Source: Thozetella sp. PMI_491
Taxonomy: Eukaryota; Ascomycota; Sordariomycetes; Chaetosphaeriales; Chaetosphaeriaceae
Direction of reading: 5' to 3'
NCBI GenBank assembly: GCA_021432635.1
Contig: MU270097.1
Location: 62,001 to 126,000, forward strand
DNA: 64,000 nucleotides
Numbering within the stretch: position 1 is the first letter of the stretch; the number at the start of each line of letters is the position of its first letter. Position numbers and translations under genes: made by a program. Below are positions 54,501-64,000 of this stretch, in pieces. The notes under the pieces are model-generated. The model did no database searches. It saw only the letters and a list, made by a program, of their open reading frames with translations, and was not told the DNA's origin.

Positions 54501-55175
54501 AAGCAGGGGAACCTCATCGTCCTCTCGGAGCCCCCCAAAACCGGGCCTGTTGACGTTCCCGAGAACCAAGACCTGCACGTTACACTCCTCATCCTGCCAT
54601 TGCTCAGCAAGTACAGCTCCTCCACGCGCTTCGGCATCAAGAGCCGCGAGTTTGGCGGGCGACTCGGGCCGGATGGCTCGGTCCGACGGGCGGTTCACGA
54701 CGGCGTCAGCTTCATGGTTATCGGTGCCCGCTTTGTCACCAACGGTGCAGCGCCTTCCAATCGGCTTCGTGGCAAGGCGCGTCGCGAACGGATCCGTAAA
54801 CACCTCGCCGAAGTGGAACGAATCCCGCCCTTCGTGCCCGGCCCGAACTACGTCCCAAAGGGGCCTCAGCTCCGCCTCCTGTGGAAGCCAACATCAAGCA
54901 AAGCCTCGAGCGACGGTGATAAGGAGAATCTCCCCGTCGGTGAGAAGGACAGCGCGGCACCCGTGGTCGAAGAGGTGGACGTGGATCTACCAGCCAAAGA
55001 GAACCCCCCTGCTCCTGCGGAGGAAGCCGTCCAAGAAACTGACGAGACTGTCACGAAGGGGGGCGCGAATGGAAGCCCCACGAAAGAGGCGGTGGAGACG
55101 ACAGAGCCTCCAGCGGAAGAGATTAGCGTGGATGAGAAACCAGCGGCCGCACCCGTTGAAGAGTCTGCCGCCTAG
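51591..55175 (+). CDS. RXT3: Rxt3-like subunit of the Rpd3L histone deacetylase complex
   Basis: Single-exon product of 1194 aa. The N-terminal 700 residues are low-complexity, rich in Pro, Arg, Tyr and Ser. A repeated ERDRL unit (about 344-400) should form a charged helix, and several His runs follow (about 717-795). The Rxt3 domain lies at about 840-1105: VVYDPILKPARRQDPRTG, LTVKVGRQHLT, VWGTDIYTDDSDVIAACIHA, DLHVTLLILPLLSKYSSSTR and GIKSREFGG, ending near RLLWKP. An acidic Glu/Pro-rich tail ends the protein. In yeast Rxt3 is a nuclear subunit of Rpd3L, which represses transcription. The N-terminus is much longer than in yeast, as is usual in Pezizomycotina. Confidence 0.93.
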   Translation: MDPRQQPPPQLPFSRNAASPYGRSPFPPATTASQQPSYPPASHPPAANPSYPELHARKISDPPPYYPSRQYPPDAGPHPPSGHSRHQSASSITPGPHLNRGMPPPNSPPQQGQGSNSHELRNSYGLPPPRPPPVSVGPPTNFPRGRELPALDSLPRTASTGSSMSISSMLGGPPPAREPSVPAQYNPAPPPVSSGPPFAQSVHASPRMHAASTEYAPFRRPQTPERHRLYDGRDSRASAAGSPQGGFSTTPELQRYGTPQAYPQRGPPLTAAEQAREHSRLSGGPVPPRPSSQPKAYSSGPPPRHPDVGRPPQGDMYGRREEPRPSEEYNPERPIRVSQYDDQRYIPERDRERLERDRLERDRLERDRLERDRIERERQDREIEFRERERRERAMSGGEPGRPYPMHQPEYARQAEQREIEQRQMEQRAPPYGRHPDPRDQGPWPPRQPYEQPRGPYEPAPRPRQGEYPATTAPHYSGHPAYAPPAERYPPTTHAPHQSLQAPPPSQPYESPERQRHLMLDRPPPPPPPPQRARIEEPHLTRREENALPAASVAYREHEHRGPAMFDSPRNRVMEEPTGPTPQRPGFLGIQEINRKGRVSPLPQAVQGAQPQLAGPAGEPGIKSEFGRMFSGIGSGVGALSSPIPTGAQLPYSSAGLARRDEADNGPQDTPMDSAGKGPRDSGARSRRRKLKEENDDDSTGRATPSGSRSKKAKTHAHHHHQYVDLRIPSQQHVANGRHSHHHHHHFHGSEQSASATPTGNTPFKNVKGTTPIPSPTNGFAKDLPNAHHHHSAPRSRPPNPKSVPAPPPTPPPVVLPKPKCVVSNKAVLDSVAERPRNHLGDVVYDPILKPARRQDPRTGRPPRLGYSSTPKPLPQGLIEDKENCTLTVKVGRQHLTKDAREEITSRRAVWGTDIYTDDSDVIAACIHAGWIRGEWPEDVDVSMLDLHEGISNFSIKDVRGGDNAIPDDEKQGNLIVLSEPPKTGPVDVPENQDLHVTLLILPLLSKYSSSTRFGIKSREFGGRLGPDGSVRRAVHDGVSFMVIGARFVTNGAAPSNRLRGKARRERIRKHLAEVERIPPFVPGPNYVPKGPQLRLLWKPTSSKASSDGDKENLPVGEKDSAAPVVEEVDVDLPAKENPPAPAEEAVQETDETVTKGGANGSPTKEAVETTEPPAEEISVDEKPAAAPVEESAA

Positions 55176-55604
55176 GCTATGATGACTGACGTTTGCAAAG
55201 GCATCAAGCGCTTTGCTTTTTGAAACAGGCGCGTTGCCATGTCACACTGCGCGGCGTACTCGATACCTCTGCTTCTACCTGCGCTTCAAGCTACTTTTGC
55301 TTTCTATAGATGGATGGAGCCGCAACACTGGCGGGTCCGGCGCTTTAACTGAACCTTTTTGTACAACTATGTAATAGTACAAAGCCCACGAGCCATGCCA
55401 CACATGAATGCCGTTTGCCAGATCAGTCAGAGCTGCCATAGAGACACTATTGAGATTGTCAAGCCACAGGTGCATCCCCTTACTGCGCGGAGGAGGTGGA
55501 CGTCCCAGACGAGACCTCTTATAAAGGTACTCGAGATCGGGATGCGCTCGATGTTGATGGTTGGGTGTTGTGTCCTCCTCTAGTCCAAGTCCACTTGCCC
55601 ATGC
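55176..55604. other. Convergent intergenic region
   Basis: 3' flanks of the Rxt3 and SDHAF4 genes. No gene seen. Confidence 0.5.
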
Positions 55605-56063
55605 TTAGAAATCTGTCACCCGTCCGTTGTAGCTCCAATCACCTTCACTTCCCCAGCGCAGCGGCTCGTTCTTTGGCCCGCCAATCTCGCCGGTCTTGGG
55701 GTTCTTCTCGCCCGTGAACTCGGGCGGTGCACCTTGCCGGATGCCGCCGCTCAGCGTCGCCGTCGCGGACTGGTTCGCCTCGGCGGCCTGGTCCTCGGGC
55801 TGCGGCGTCGAGACGTGGCGCGACGTCGACAGCGGAGACGCGGGCGTCTCAGCCGCCGGTATCCGCGTGTGCGAGTAGAGCTCGGCCTCGGCGGCGCGCT
55901 GGAGCCGCTCGAACTCGGCCTGCTGCTCCGCGGGGAGGCGCGGCGGGGATGGCTGGTTCTCGAAGCTGGAGGCCAGGCGGTAGGCCGAGCGGAGGCGAAG
56001 AGCAACCGGGGCGGGGCGGAGCGGCCGGACGATAGGGACGGCGCGGGCGAATATCCCGGCCAT
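55605..56063 (-). CDS. SDHAF4: Succinate dehydrogenase assembly factor 4, mitochondrial
   Basis: Single-exon product of 152 aa. The N-terminus is basic and hydroxylated without acids (MAGIFARAVPIVRPLRPAPV), a mitochondrial targeting sequence. The middle is low-complexity. The C-terminus holds the family signature NPKTGEIGGPKNEPLRWG, followed by DWSYNGRVTDF, as in Sdh8/SDHAF4 (formerly DUF1674). The factor binds flavinylated Sdh1 in the matrix and protects it until complex II is assembled. Convergent with Rxt3. Confidence 0.93.
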   Translation of the reverse strand: MAGIFARAVPIVRPLRPAPVALRLRSAYRLASSFENQPSPPRLPAEQQAEFERLQRAAEAELYSHTRIPAAETPASPLSTSRHVSTPQPEDQAAEANQSATATLSGGIRQGAPPEFTGEKNPKTGEIGGPKNEPLRWGSEGDWSYNGRVTDF

Positions 56064-56494
56064 AGTGTCGGTTGCCGAAGTTGCGGTCGTCAGGCTGGTG
56101 GAGAGCTTCTGGGAAGACCGAGGTTGTGGTCGCAGGGCAGCTAGCGGCTCGGGGCAGGTGCAGGTGCAAATTGGACAGCGTCGGCGCGTAACTACCGAAT
56201 GCGTCTAGGTCGGTTCCTAGGCGGGCTACGCAGGCGCAAGAGTTCTGACACGGAGGTGCAAGACAGGGCGACTGGCGTAGAATCTGCACCAAGAATAAGG
56301 CCCGCCCTGATCGATCCCGTCGTTCTTTTTGCCTCCCTGCACCCTCTTCGGGATCGCGTGGGTTGGAGGACCCACTATGGCACGTTGTGGGGCTCTGGAA
56401 GCTTGGGCCTGGATCCCGGAGCTATTGGCATCCTCGGCTCAGAGGAAACCTCAACCTGGCTTACGGCTTCCCTCCTTTTCCCAGTCACAGAAAA

Positions 56495-56589
56495 GGGGGG
56501 GAAGGGGAGGGGAAGAGGGAGAAGGGGGAGTGCTGTTCTTCATTTTCCATTTCCCTCCTTTTCTTTTCTTTTTATTCTTTTTTTTTTAG
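56495..56589. repeat. Purine tract followed by pyrimidine tract
   Basis: 56495-56529 is almost all G and A, with five G runs. About ten bases later, 56539-56589 is almost all T and C. The arrangement could form quadruplex or triplex DNA. Confidence 0.55.
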
Positions 56590-57090
56590 GAAGAGAGGCA
56601 ACAAATTTGGTGATCCCAATCCGGTACCTGATTCATTTAGACACGCTAGGCCGTACCTTAGTACGAACGAACGCCGGAACGGGAATAAAGACAGCCAACG
56701 GTCTCCCTCTCACCCCATGTCTCCCGGCTATAAACCGTCTTTGGTTTAGTAGACACCCAAAAGACTCCCTATCTTCGTGTCAGATGCACCATTTGCGATG
56801 AATCCTTGGCGGCTCGTCGGTCATGAGCCTGCGAAAGAAAGAAAAAATTAACTCGCTGCAAGGGGGGAGGGGGGTGGGTTTTGCCGGCGGCCGGTGTTGC
56901 CCATCCGGTGACGAGGGTAGCAGCAGCATGCATGTTGCAATGTCGTGCTTCGCCCGCCTTTGCTGTGGCTGTTGGCCGCTGTGGGGTCTGCCCTATTTAC
57001 GCAAGATAGTGACGATATAGTCCCGTTCCGGCAGAGAGAGAAGGTGCGCCAGGCTCATGGCCCTTTCCGCCAGCTCCAGGCAGCCGCTGC

Positions 57091-57160
57091 GTCTCCCTGT
57101 CTCCCCGTCGCTCCGTCACTCCTGGTCTCCCTGTCTCCCTGTCTCCCTGTCCCCCTGTCT
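57091..57160. repeat. CTCCCTGT minisatellite
   Basis: Repeated GTCTCCCT units, with three perfect tandem copies at about 57125-57150 and diverged flanking copies, in non-coding DNA. Confidence 0.8.
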
Positions 57161-57990
57161 TCGTCTTGCTCTCTCGTGCTTTCGTGCTCACCCGCTCTCT
57201 GGCCTGCAAATTTCCAAATGCACCACGTCTCGCGGTCTGAGTGGTTTATTCTGGCCGCCATCTGTAGCGGCCATTGGCTATAACGCCAGCTACCCACTCC
57301 CAGCTCCCACCCCGGCGCTGGAGTGGCATTTGTCGTCCCATGACGGCAGCAGAGACACTGAGCCAGTCCCCGGTCCGCTGTCCTGGCTAAATCATCCTTT
57401 ACTGAGCCACATGCAAAGCAGCCTACACGAGGCCAATCAGGACGGCAGGCCCTGCAGACATTCACGCCTCTTATCGCGGCACGCCTGGACGGCCCCCCGG
57501 CCCCCCTCTTCTTCCCCCGAGGCTCCAGATCGTGCAGCAGTCAGCCAGTGAGGGTCCGTCCCGGCGAGCAGGCTGGCCTCTTCAGAGACTCATGGCATCC
57601 CCCGCACCATCGGTGCATGTGAGCTGGTAACCCACCCCGCCTAGTCACGCCCCGTCGGGATTGAACGAGCATTCTTCCTCTCATCCACCCGGGCCAGAAC
57701 GTGTCATCAAACCCATCTACAAGATGCGCACTCCACGCCATCGCCGCTTCTAGTCCGTCTCTGCCGCGAAACGGTGCGCCGCCAGGTCGTTTGCATCCTC
57801 GATATGCCCGCCGGGGGCTGTGCTGCGCGAGCGACCCGCGGAGCTGTCCGAGGACGGTCGTTCCCAGTCTCATTGCCATCCGCCAGCCGTCGCACCCCGT
57901 CTGCACCATCGCCTAAGACACATGACTGACGGCTTTGGGCTCGGCCATCTGATCTGACACGCCTCGGTCGTGGGGTCAAAACCGTAAGCG

Positions 57991-59819
57991 ATGGAGGAGC
58001 CGCAGGATCTAGGGGACCAGCCGCCCTCGTTCACGCTCGTGCCCTTGAACAGCCAGGCCAGGCGAGCTACCGAGAATGCGAGAAACCAATACTTCCAGGT
58101 CCAGCTAGAGGACGGAACTTGGGGGCTGTGGTTATCATTCGAACACGCTGAGAAGCAGACGTTCACGCTCGGCCGAACCAGCTGTGACATATACCTCCCG
58201 GAGGGGAAGTCCAAGGGTCACGCGTCCGACATATCCCCCTATCAGGCTTCGTTCCATGTTGCCGAGAGTACGGGCGCCGTCATCCTGACAGACCATTCCA
58301 GTCTCAAGAACACAGAACTCCTCTCTAGGGAGAACACGGTCACGTTGCCCTTTCGAGATCACCACCGCTCCGTGATTGTCTGTAGGGGTATTAACACCTG
58401 CATTGCCTTCGGCCGTGATCGGTGGTATCAGTTTCAGATTAGATGGACATCCGACGGCCTCTACGGTTTTTCCAACAAGGAATTCCCATACCGAACAGGG
58501 CCACGCAAGTCCAGGGTCAAAAAGTACATCGAAGGGGAGAAGGTCGGCGGCGGGGCCTACGGAATCGTATTTTGGGTGATCGACACCGCAACCGGAGGGA
58601 GAATGGCTGTCAAGAAATTCCACAACCTGTCCGATAAGAATCTGGAATTTGCCACGCGCGAAGTCAAGAACCTATTCAAAGTCAATGAGAGCAACGCGGA
58701 GCAACACGTGAGTCCTCCCTTGTGCTTTTTGCCCTTCCGTGACTCGTTGTCAGTCTCCGGCTAACCTTCAAATCCAAAATAGAAACATATTCTTGAGATA
58801 TTTGATTATGCAGGTGGACGGCCCGGAGACGAATGGGGCGAGATATTCATGCCACTGATGGTTGGCAACCTCAAGACGTTGGTGGAAGGCGCGAGTATTG
58901 ACGAAGGCGAGATATCGAACAAGGTTTTGCGACAAATGCTCCATGCTCTTGACTGCATGGTCTCCCACAAGCTCATCCATCGCGATATCAAGCCAGAAAA
59001 CATCCTGTGGGAATTTACCGAGTCGCAAGACTATCACTTCCGCCTCGGCGACTTCGGGCTGTCCAACGAGGTTATGGTGGCCAAGACGGTGGCGGGCACA
59101 GAACCGTTCATGGCACCCGAGGTGTTCAACAGGCAACGACAGGGTTTCAAGGTCGACATTTGGTCACTCTTTGCTACTGTCGTCTGGGTCCGCAACACCG
59201 GGGGCTTTCGTGATATATGCGGCAAGATGCATGTTCCTGATATCCACAATATGCTCGTTGCCATCTCCGGATCCGAGGGATATGAAGACATCAAAGCCAT
59301 GGGGAGTAGGAATCCGTCGAAGCGGCCGTCCGCGCGCATGCTTCTCCGGACGTTCAACGGGGAAAGCACGAGCGAACTGATGGCCGAGGAACTGACAGCC
59401 GATTTCGAGACGATGGACTTTGATGACGACGGCCTCGGCGACAACGATCGTCCATACTATGAGCCGTACGCCGGAGGAACAGTACCCGACTCCTTCGCCT
59501 GGGAATTGGATGGCCAGGGCTCTATGACAATCAAGAACAAAGGGAAAGGGAAGTCTCAGTACATCCCACCCACGGAAGATGATTATCCGCGGGAACAGGT
59601 AATCGCTCCCAGGCCAGATTAGCTACACTTGGAAATTTCCGGCTAGAAGCTAACATGCCGCAGGCCTTTGTAAAGCCACTGAATCCGGCATACCAATACG
59701 ACGATGATGAAGACGATACGATAGTGCGGTCGCAGTGGAACACTAGACCCTTTAGAACCACCAAAGAACACTCCGAGGTGTACAACAAAGGGAATGGAAA
59801 GGGCAAGAGGAAACCCTAA
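57991..59819 (+). CDS. FHA-domain serine/threonine protein kinase, three exons
   Basis: Exons 57991-58707, 58783-59598, 59664-59819; 562 aa. Introns are 75 and 65 nt, both with GCTAAC. An N-terminal FHA domain (about 45-130) has FTLGRTSCDIYLP and ISPYQASFHV, carrying the Gly-Arg and Ser-x2-His phosphothreonine-binding landmarks. The kinase domain (about 180-455) is complete: glycine loop GGGAYG, AVKKFHN (Lys), LIHRDIKPENIL, LGDFGLSN, TEPFMAPEVF and DIWSL. A polar tail with an acidic stretch (MDFDDDGLGDNDRP) and a basic end (GNGKGKRKP) follows. FHA-kinase fusion is the plan of Rad53/Cds1/Chk2 checkpoint kinases. Here the loop and tail differ enough that orthology is not claimed. Confidence 0.92.
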
Positions 59820-60828
59820 AAGCTTAATCGTCCAGGCATTGTGGAGTAAATATTTCTCTCGTGGCCACTGTGCTAAATTCAAATATGCACGATCAAGGAG
59901 AATGGCTGTATCTTTCTTTTTCTTTTTCTTTTTTTATAGCCAGAACCCCTCAGTTTCCTGTTTCTCTTGCTATTCACTACTCACACAGCTTCAACTTTGA
60001 ATTCTCTTTTTCCAGCACCGCCGACGGTGGTCTCACAGGATCAAGAAACGGCGCGGGCTACGTGGTTTGGTTGAGCTCGCATGTCGATGTTACAGCATAT
60101 TGCATTATCTCAAGCGGGTCTTAGAGCTGTGGTTCTCTTGATACCATTTCCTAGACTCTTGTAACTTGAAGAAACAGGCCAGGCCCATATGTCTCTATTA
60201 TCCTCGCTAGTTACTTGAGCGATCCGTCTAATCTTGATAATATATGCTAGGGCAAGGTCAGGCGTCCAATGATAGCTCCCTACGCATCGAAAGATGAGTT
60301 CGAATGGCTTCCCATATGTTTGTGGCATCGTGTGTGGCTGGTACATAGAGCCAATAAATCCTGAGGGGAACATCGAGCTGCTAGAACTGCCAAGCCCACG
60401 GCAGCGAGTCGGCGTTGGTAGCGGTGTACAGGGCATCTACTCTTGTCGATACATCGCCTTCGAGCTCAAATACGATCAACTCCCGCGGATTACAAGGATC
60501 TCCTTACGGGGAAAGGAGAGCCAAGAAGGAAATTAGTCAGGAGACGCGGATGCCTTCGTAGCAATTCCACCGACTGCTGTGTTTGTGGCTAGAGCCGATT
60601 TATCAGCACTGCCGTTTGCCGAGGCGCTAAGATTACACCAAATGGTGGCGATGCTAACACCAAGTTGAGCACTTACCAAGCCGCCAACATTATAATAAAA
60701 TAAAAAAGGAAGCGTGTAGTAAGAGGAAGCAGATGATCCTGGAGGTTCGCTTCGCCTTCTTCACCCGCCGCCTTCTATTGGGCGATAAACGCGCATTATC
60801 TGCCGAGATTCCCCAGTAGTCCGTCGCA
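59820..60828. other. Intergenic, 1 kb
   Basis: 3' flank of the kinase, with a T-rich run at about 59912-59936, and promoter of the RidA gene. Short frames only. Confidence 0.5.
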
Positions 60829-61315
60829 ATGTCGAACCTCTCGTACTATACCTACCCGAACTGGGGAGAGAAGCTACGGGAGAACATTCACTACAGCCAG
60901 GCCGTCCGCATCGGCGACAGAATTGAGTGTTCTGGCCAGGGTAAGCGGTTGCCTCCCGCTGTATATTCCCCGTGCTGCGGGACTAACAGCGAAGGTAGGC
61001 GGATGGGACCCTGACACGGGCGAGATGAAAACAGACCTTGCGGAGGAAGTCGACCAGGCCTTCAGAAATGTCGATCTCACACTTCGGTCCGCGGGGGGGA
61101 AAGGATGGTCGCAGGTTTTCCGCATCAATCTCTACCAGACCATCAACACGCCAGAGTTTATAGACCGCATCATTGAGAACCTGAGGAAGTGGTTGCCGGA
61201 TCACCAGCCCATCCTGACCGGCGTCGTGGTCAAGGAGCTCCATCTTCCCACCATGCACATTGAGTTAGAAGTGGTCGCAAACGACCAGGACGGCGCGCAG
61301 AGCAATCAGCAATAA
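60829..61315 (+). CDS. RidA/YjgF/UK114-family enamine/imine deaminase, two exons
   Basis: Exons 60829-60940 and 60999-61315, with a 58-nt intron (GTAAGC donor, GACTAAC branch, GTAG end); 142 aa, the normal family size. Landmarks: YSQAVRIGDRIECSGQGGWD formed across the intron, DLAEEVDQAFRNVDLTLRSA, and VFRINLYQTINTPEFI with the conserved Arg that binds the carboxylate. The C-terminus is PILTGVVVKELHLPTMHIEL, where many relatives have a Pro-x-x-x-Val-Glu-Ile end. The protein probably hydrolyses reactive enamines from amino acid metabolism. The AG at 60994 is an alternative acceptor but shifts the frame. Confidence 0.92.
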
Positions 61316-61990
61316 ATAGGGGCTCAAAAGAAGGTCCTTCTATAGCACATTACTCGCAACTTTGAACAAGACACTTCTAGTCAACGGGAGATTGTGGCCT
61401 TCCTTTCTCACCCTAACAAATAAACAAACAGGGGTTGCATTGTGCTGCTCACATGCAATCAAGATATTTCGATGAGCAGCTCGCCCTCCTTCGTTCGCTT
61501 TTTAAACCTTACACACTACACTGATCGTTCCATGACCAGCTGTATAGTCGTATATTGGTGACAACATCTCACCTCAATCCAACTTCGCAAGCACTCATCG
61601 GGAAACAGCGCCGACCTCGTCAACAGTGTTGAGAGCGGTGGCGGTACTGCCACTGCAAGAGTCAAGATATACTTTAGTAACCAGTCCTGCTTCGTCACCA
61701 CCAGCCCTTCCGTCCTTCACTTTGGCTTGCAAAATTTAGCCAACTTCCATGTGAGTGTTCCTGTTGCACCCAAGGTTATCGCCAGCTTCTAGAAGCGCAG
61801 TAGCGCCGAATACAGATGATAAGGCAGGAAGAGGCTTTCTTGCCACGGCTGCTAGGGCCTGAAGTCTGATGGTCTTGGGAGCAACGACAGCTATCTGCGG
61901 AATCAGCAAGAAGGATTTCGCAGCCAAACGGAACCTCAAGAGCAGACATGAAGATCAGCAAATGGAACCCAGCCTCTAACACCACGGCAT
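61316..61990. other. Intergenic
   Basis: 3' flank of the RidA gene. No supported gene. Confidence 0.5.
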
Positions 61991-62920
61991 ATCACCGGGT
62001 TGGGGTTAAGGCCTCGCTCTGACAACCCCGACATACGCGACAGCCTCAAGAGCACGGATTATCTAGGTATTGTCGCTACCCTGGGCGGCGATGAGTCCAA
62101 GATGGCGAAGAATCTCGAGGTTACCTTCAACGAATGGATTTCTAAGGGAAATTCTGCGCGTCGTCTACGTGTTAATGAGTGGCGTAAGCCCACCATAAGC
62201 ATGGGTATGCAGACTCTCCATTACGACAGTTTCTGGTCATGGATCCCGTGTTCGCGACCGTGGGCATCGAACTGAAGTCGCCACTATCCCATGGAAAGAA
62301 GACTATCCATGGACTTGATTTCGAGACCCAGGTCGATTATTTTCCTGAGCCTAGTGACCCAGGCTATTTTGCCCAGTCCTGTGACGCCGAAACCCCTGAT
62401 GTTACCGACGAGGTGCTGAATGCACTTGCGGATGCCGTTAAGAAGGACGGGTTCGACTTCTTTCATCACGTCTTACTCAATAATGAAGTTGTTGCCAATA
62501 CTGTGGTTGTTAATAGGCACACAAATACTCTTTCGAAGTCGCCAATGCTTCCTACGAAAATAATATCCTTGGTAAGAATGCCTCAGGCGATCCACATGCG
62601 TCTGACGACAACACAGGCCTATTGCTGGAAGAATATGTCACGTCAATGATGCTGGTCAACAACCTTATAGTGCCAATCAGACACAACTTGCGTCAAAGGC
62701 TAGATGTCGCCTATCTGATGACAAATCTTGGCAAGACGCGAGGGCGCTTGCGGGAAATTGAAGGAAACACTGTTGTCATTCCCCTATCTGACTTATCCGC
62801 TCAAAAATGGCAGATGGCGGCAACAGCCTTTAGGGCGTTCCCTCTCGCGATAGTCCTGAGTTGTCAAAGATGCTTGCGGATCGTCTGGAGGGCGCAACTA
62901 GAAAGCGAGTCCCCATGAAC
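61991..62920 (+). pseudogene. Unrecognised decayed coding remnant
   Basis: Coding-like stretches succeed one another on the plus strand in different frames (for example DIRDSLKSTDYLGIVATLGG and TVGIELKSPLSHGKKTIHGL, then NTGLLLEEYVTSMMLVNNL). Together they look like one broken gene with a few interruptions. I do not recognise the family, and I cannot exclude an old mobile-element remnant. Not enough conserved residues remain to propose a function. Confidence 0.35.
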
Positions 62921-64000
62921 TGACCCTCTCGAGACGCGATCCCTGCCTCTACCGGAGTGATATGCACAAGGTATGGGCATTCGGGAGCCGGCATGGGACT
63001 TTCGGGAACTGGAGCTTTCAACAGGCCGCCATCGGAAAGCCTACGAGCATGGTCTTTGCTGGTACCATATCCCCCCACGGACGCATATATGGTAATAAAT
63101 ATATGGTCAATGCCTCTCTTCTCTAGGCCACCTTACCCCTCCTCGAGAAGCGGTAGGTATCTTAGTGCTGTAACAAGGTGGTAGGAAGGCTGTAGAGACC
63201 GCTGATTCAGAAGAGGGGCAAGCTGCATCGTCCGACATTAATGATGGTGTAGAAAAACCATAAATGGGGTGTCTTGTATGGAATCGTACCGCGCGTGTGG
63301 ATAGACAATGACCTGTTGTCAAATAGTTGAGTCGCCCATTGCGCTTGGCAATGGATCGGCTCACCATTCACAACTGCCATTGGCTATCTTCAACTTCACC
63401 CAGACCTAGAGTATTTACTATTGAATGCAAGGGCAGCAGATGGGGGGAAACCGGCATAAGCGTGGGGAGGAGGGGGAGGGGGCGTGGCTGCCGGCCGTAC
63501 TCGCTCCTGTCTCGCAACTGTGTGCTGGCCAGAGCTTGGGGTAACATTCCACGCCTTCTTCACCGTAGCTCGGTCCTCGGTCTGTGTCATCGCTGCACAA
63601 GGCAGGTACCTCAGCCGCGGCAAGCTCGGAAGGGGGGAGGCGGGGGGAGGCTCAGGCGATGGAACCAAGCCCTCGGGAGTTGTGGCCTGACCGTGCTCCA
63701 GAGTCAGGTCCCAATCTCGCCGCCGAGCCTCGAGCTGAGGGGGCAGCCCGACACCTTGGAAGCGCTGGCGCTGCGCAGAGTTCCATCCGCTCGTGTTGGC
63801 TCGGATGGGCCGTGCCGGGCGCCCAATCAAGGGCGTTGGGCGCGGGGAGCCTCAACCAGCAGAGCTTCCCAGCTGGGCAGCCCGGCACCGGAGCTGGGGC
63901 GAGGGGGCATGCAGAGAAACAAGCTTCTTTCTAATAGTCTGGCTTAGCCTGGGCTAGTTCCAGGCTGCAAGGGCCGAGTGCTAGACTTGCCGGGGTGTGG
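62921..64000. other. Right-end sequence without a convincing gene
   Basis: From about 63400 the sequence is GC-rich, with G runs near 63465-63480 and 63630-63650. Long open frames on both strands there are explained by composition. A gene cut by the right edge cannot be excluded. Confidence 0.4.

Larger units (their letters stand above)
56064..57990. other. Intergenic between divergent genes, 1.9 kb
   Basis: No supported gene. It holds a purine tract followed by a pyrimidine tract (56495-56589), a CTCCCTGT minisatellite (57091-57160), and the upstream regions of SDHAF4 and the FHA kinase. Confidence 0.5.

Noticed and set aside
63327-63947. 206-codon plus-strand frame at the right end
   Set aside because: Mostly GC-rich sequence open in several frames, with no domain.

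Overview
The window looks like nuclear DNA of a filamentous ascomycete (Pezizomycotina). The evidence is a class I hydrophobin, a HET-domain protein, a CFEM/Pth11-type receptor, a Zn2Cys6 regulator, 2EXR and NmrA-like proteins, and short introns of about 50-75 nt (two near 120 nt), many with a CTAAC-type branch site and mostly GT-AG ends. A Sordariomycete-like fungus is my best guess; the species cannot be read from the sequence. I found no tRNA, rRNA, CRISPR array or intact transposon.

Left and middle (about 1-49 kb) is spaced-out accessory-type sequence, rich in secreted and cell-surface products. In order: a HET-domain gene cut by the left edge (-); a three-exon hydrophobin (-); an alpha/beta hydrolase whose catalytic serine is replaced by cysteine (-); a frameshifted GFD2/YDR514C-like nuclease gene (-); a two-helix membrane protein (+); a secreted protein (+); an NmrA-like reductase (+); a fungal-specific membrane-anchored protein (-); a 2EXR protein (-); a secreted protein whose C-terminal half resembles ADP-ribosyl cyclase/CD38 (+); a Pro/Ala/Gly-rich GPI-anchored protein (-); a same-strand run of type B carboxylesterase, exopolygalacturonase (GH28) and Zn2Cys6 regulator (-); a secreted epoxide-hydrolase-like enzyme (+); a CFEM-Pth11-like receptor (+); a Pro-rich cytosolic protein (+); two adjacent bZIP-like genes (+); a CAP-like secreted protein (+); and a sedolisin tripeptidyl peptidase (+).

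Right part (about 51-61.3 kb) is housekeeping: Rxt3 of the Rpd3L histone deacetylase complex (+), the mitochondrial succinate dehydrogenase assembly factor SDHAF4 (-), an FHA-domain protein kinase (+) and a RidA enamine deaminase (+). Beyond 61.3 kb there is only an unrecognised, decayed coding remnant and GC-rich sequence without a convincing gene.

Functionally the accessory part would serve the fungal surface (hydrophobin, GPI protein, CFEM receptor), plant-polymer attack (exopolygalacturonase, esterase, protease) and self/non-self or environmental response (HET, NmrA-like, bZIP). The most unusual items are the CD38-like secreted protein, the Cys-nucleophile hydrolase, and the bZIP neighbour that has lost the invariant DNA-contacting asparagine. 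Exon limits were placed by hand from splice signals and reading frame and have not been checked against transcripts.
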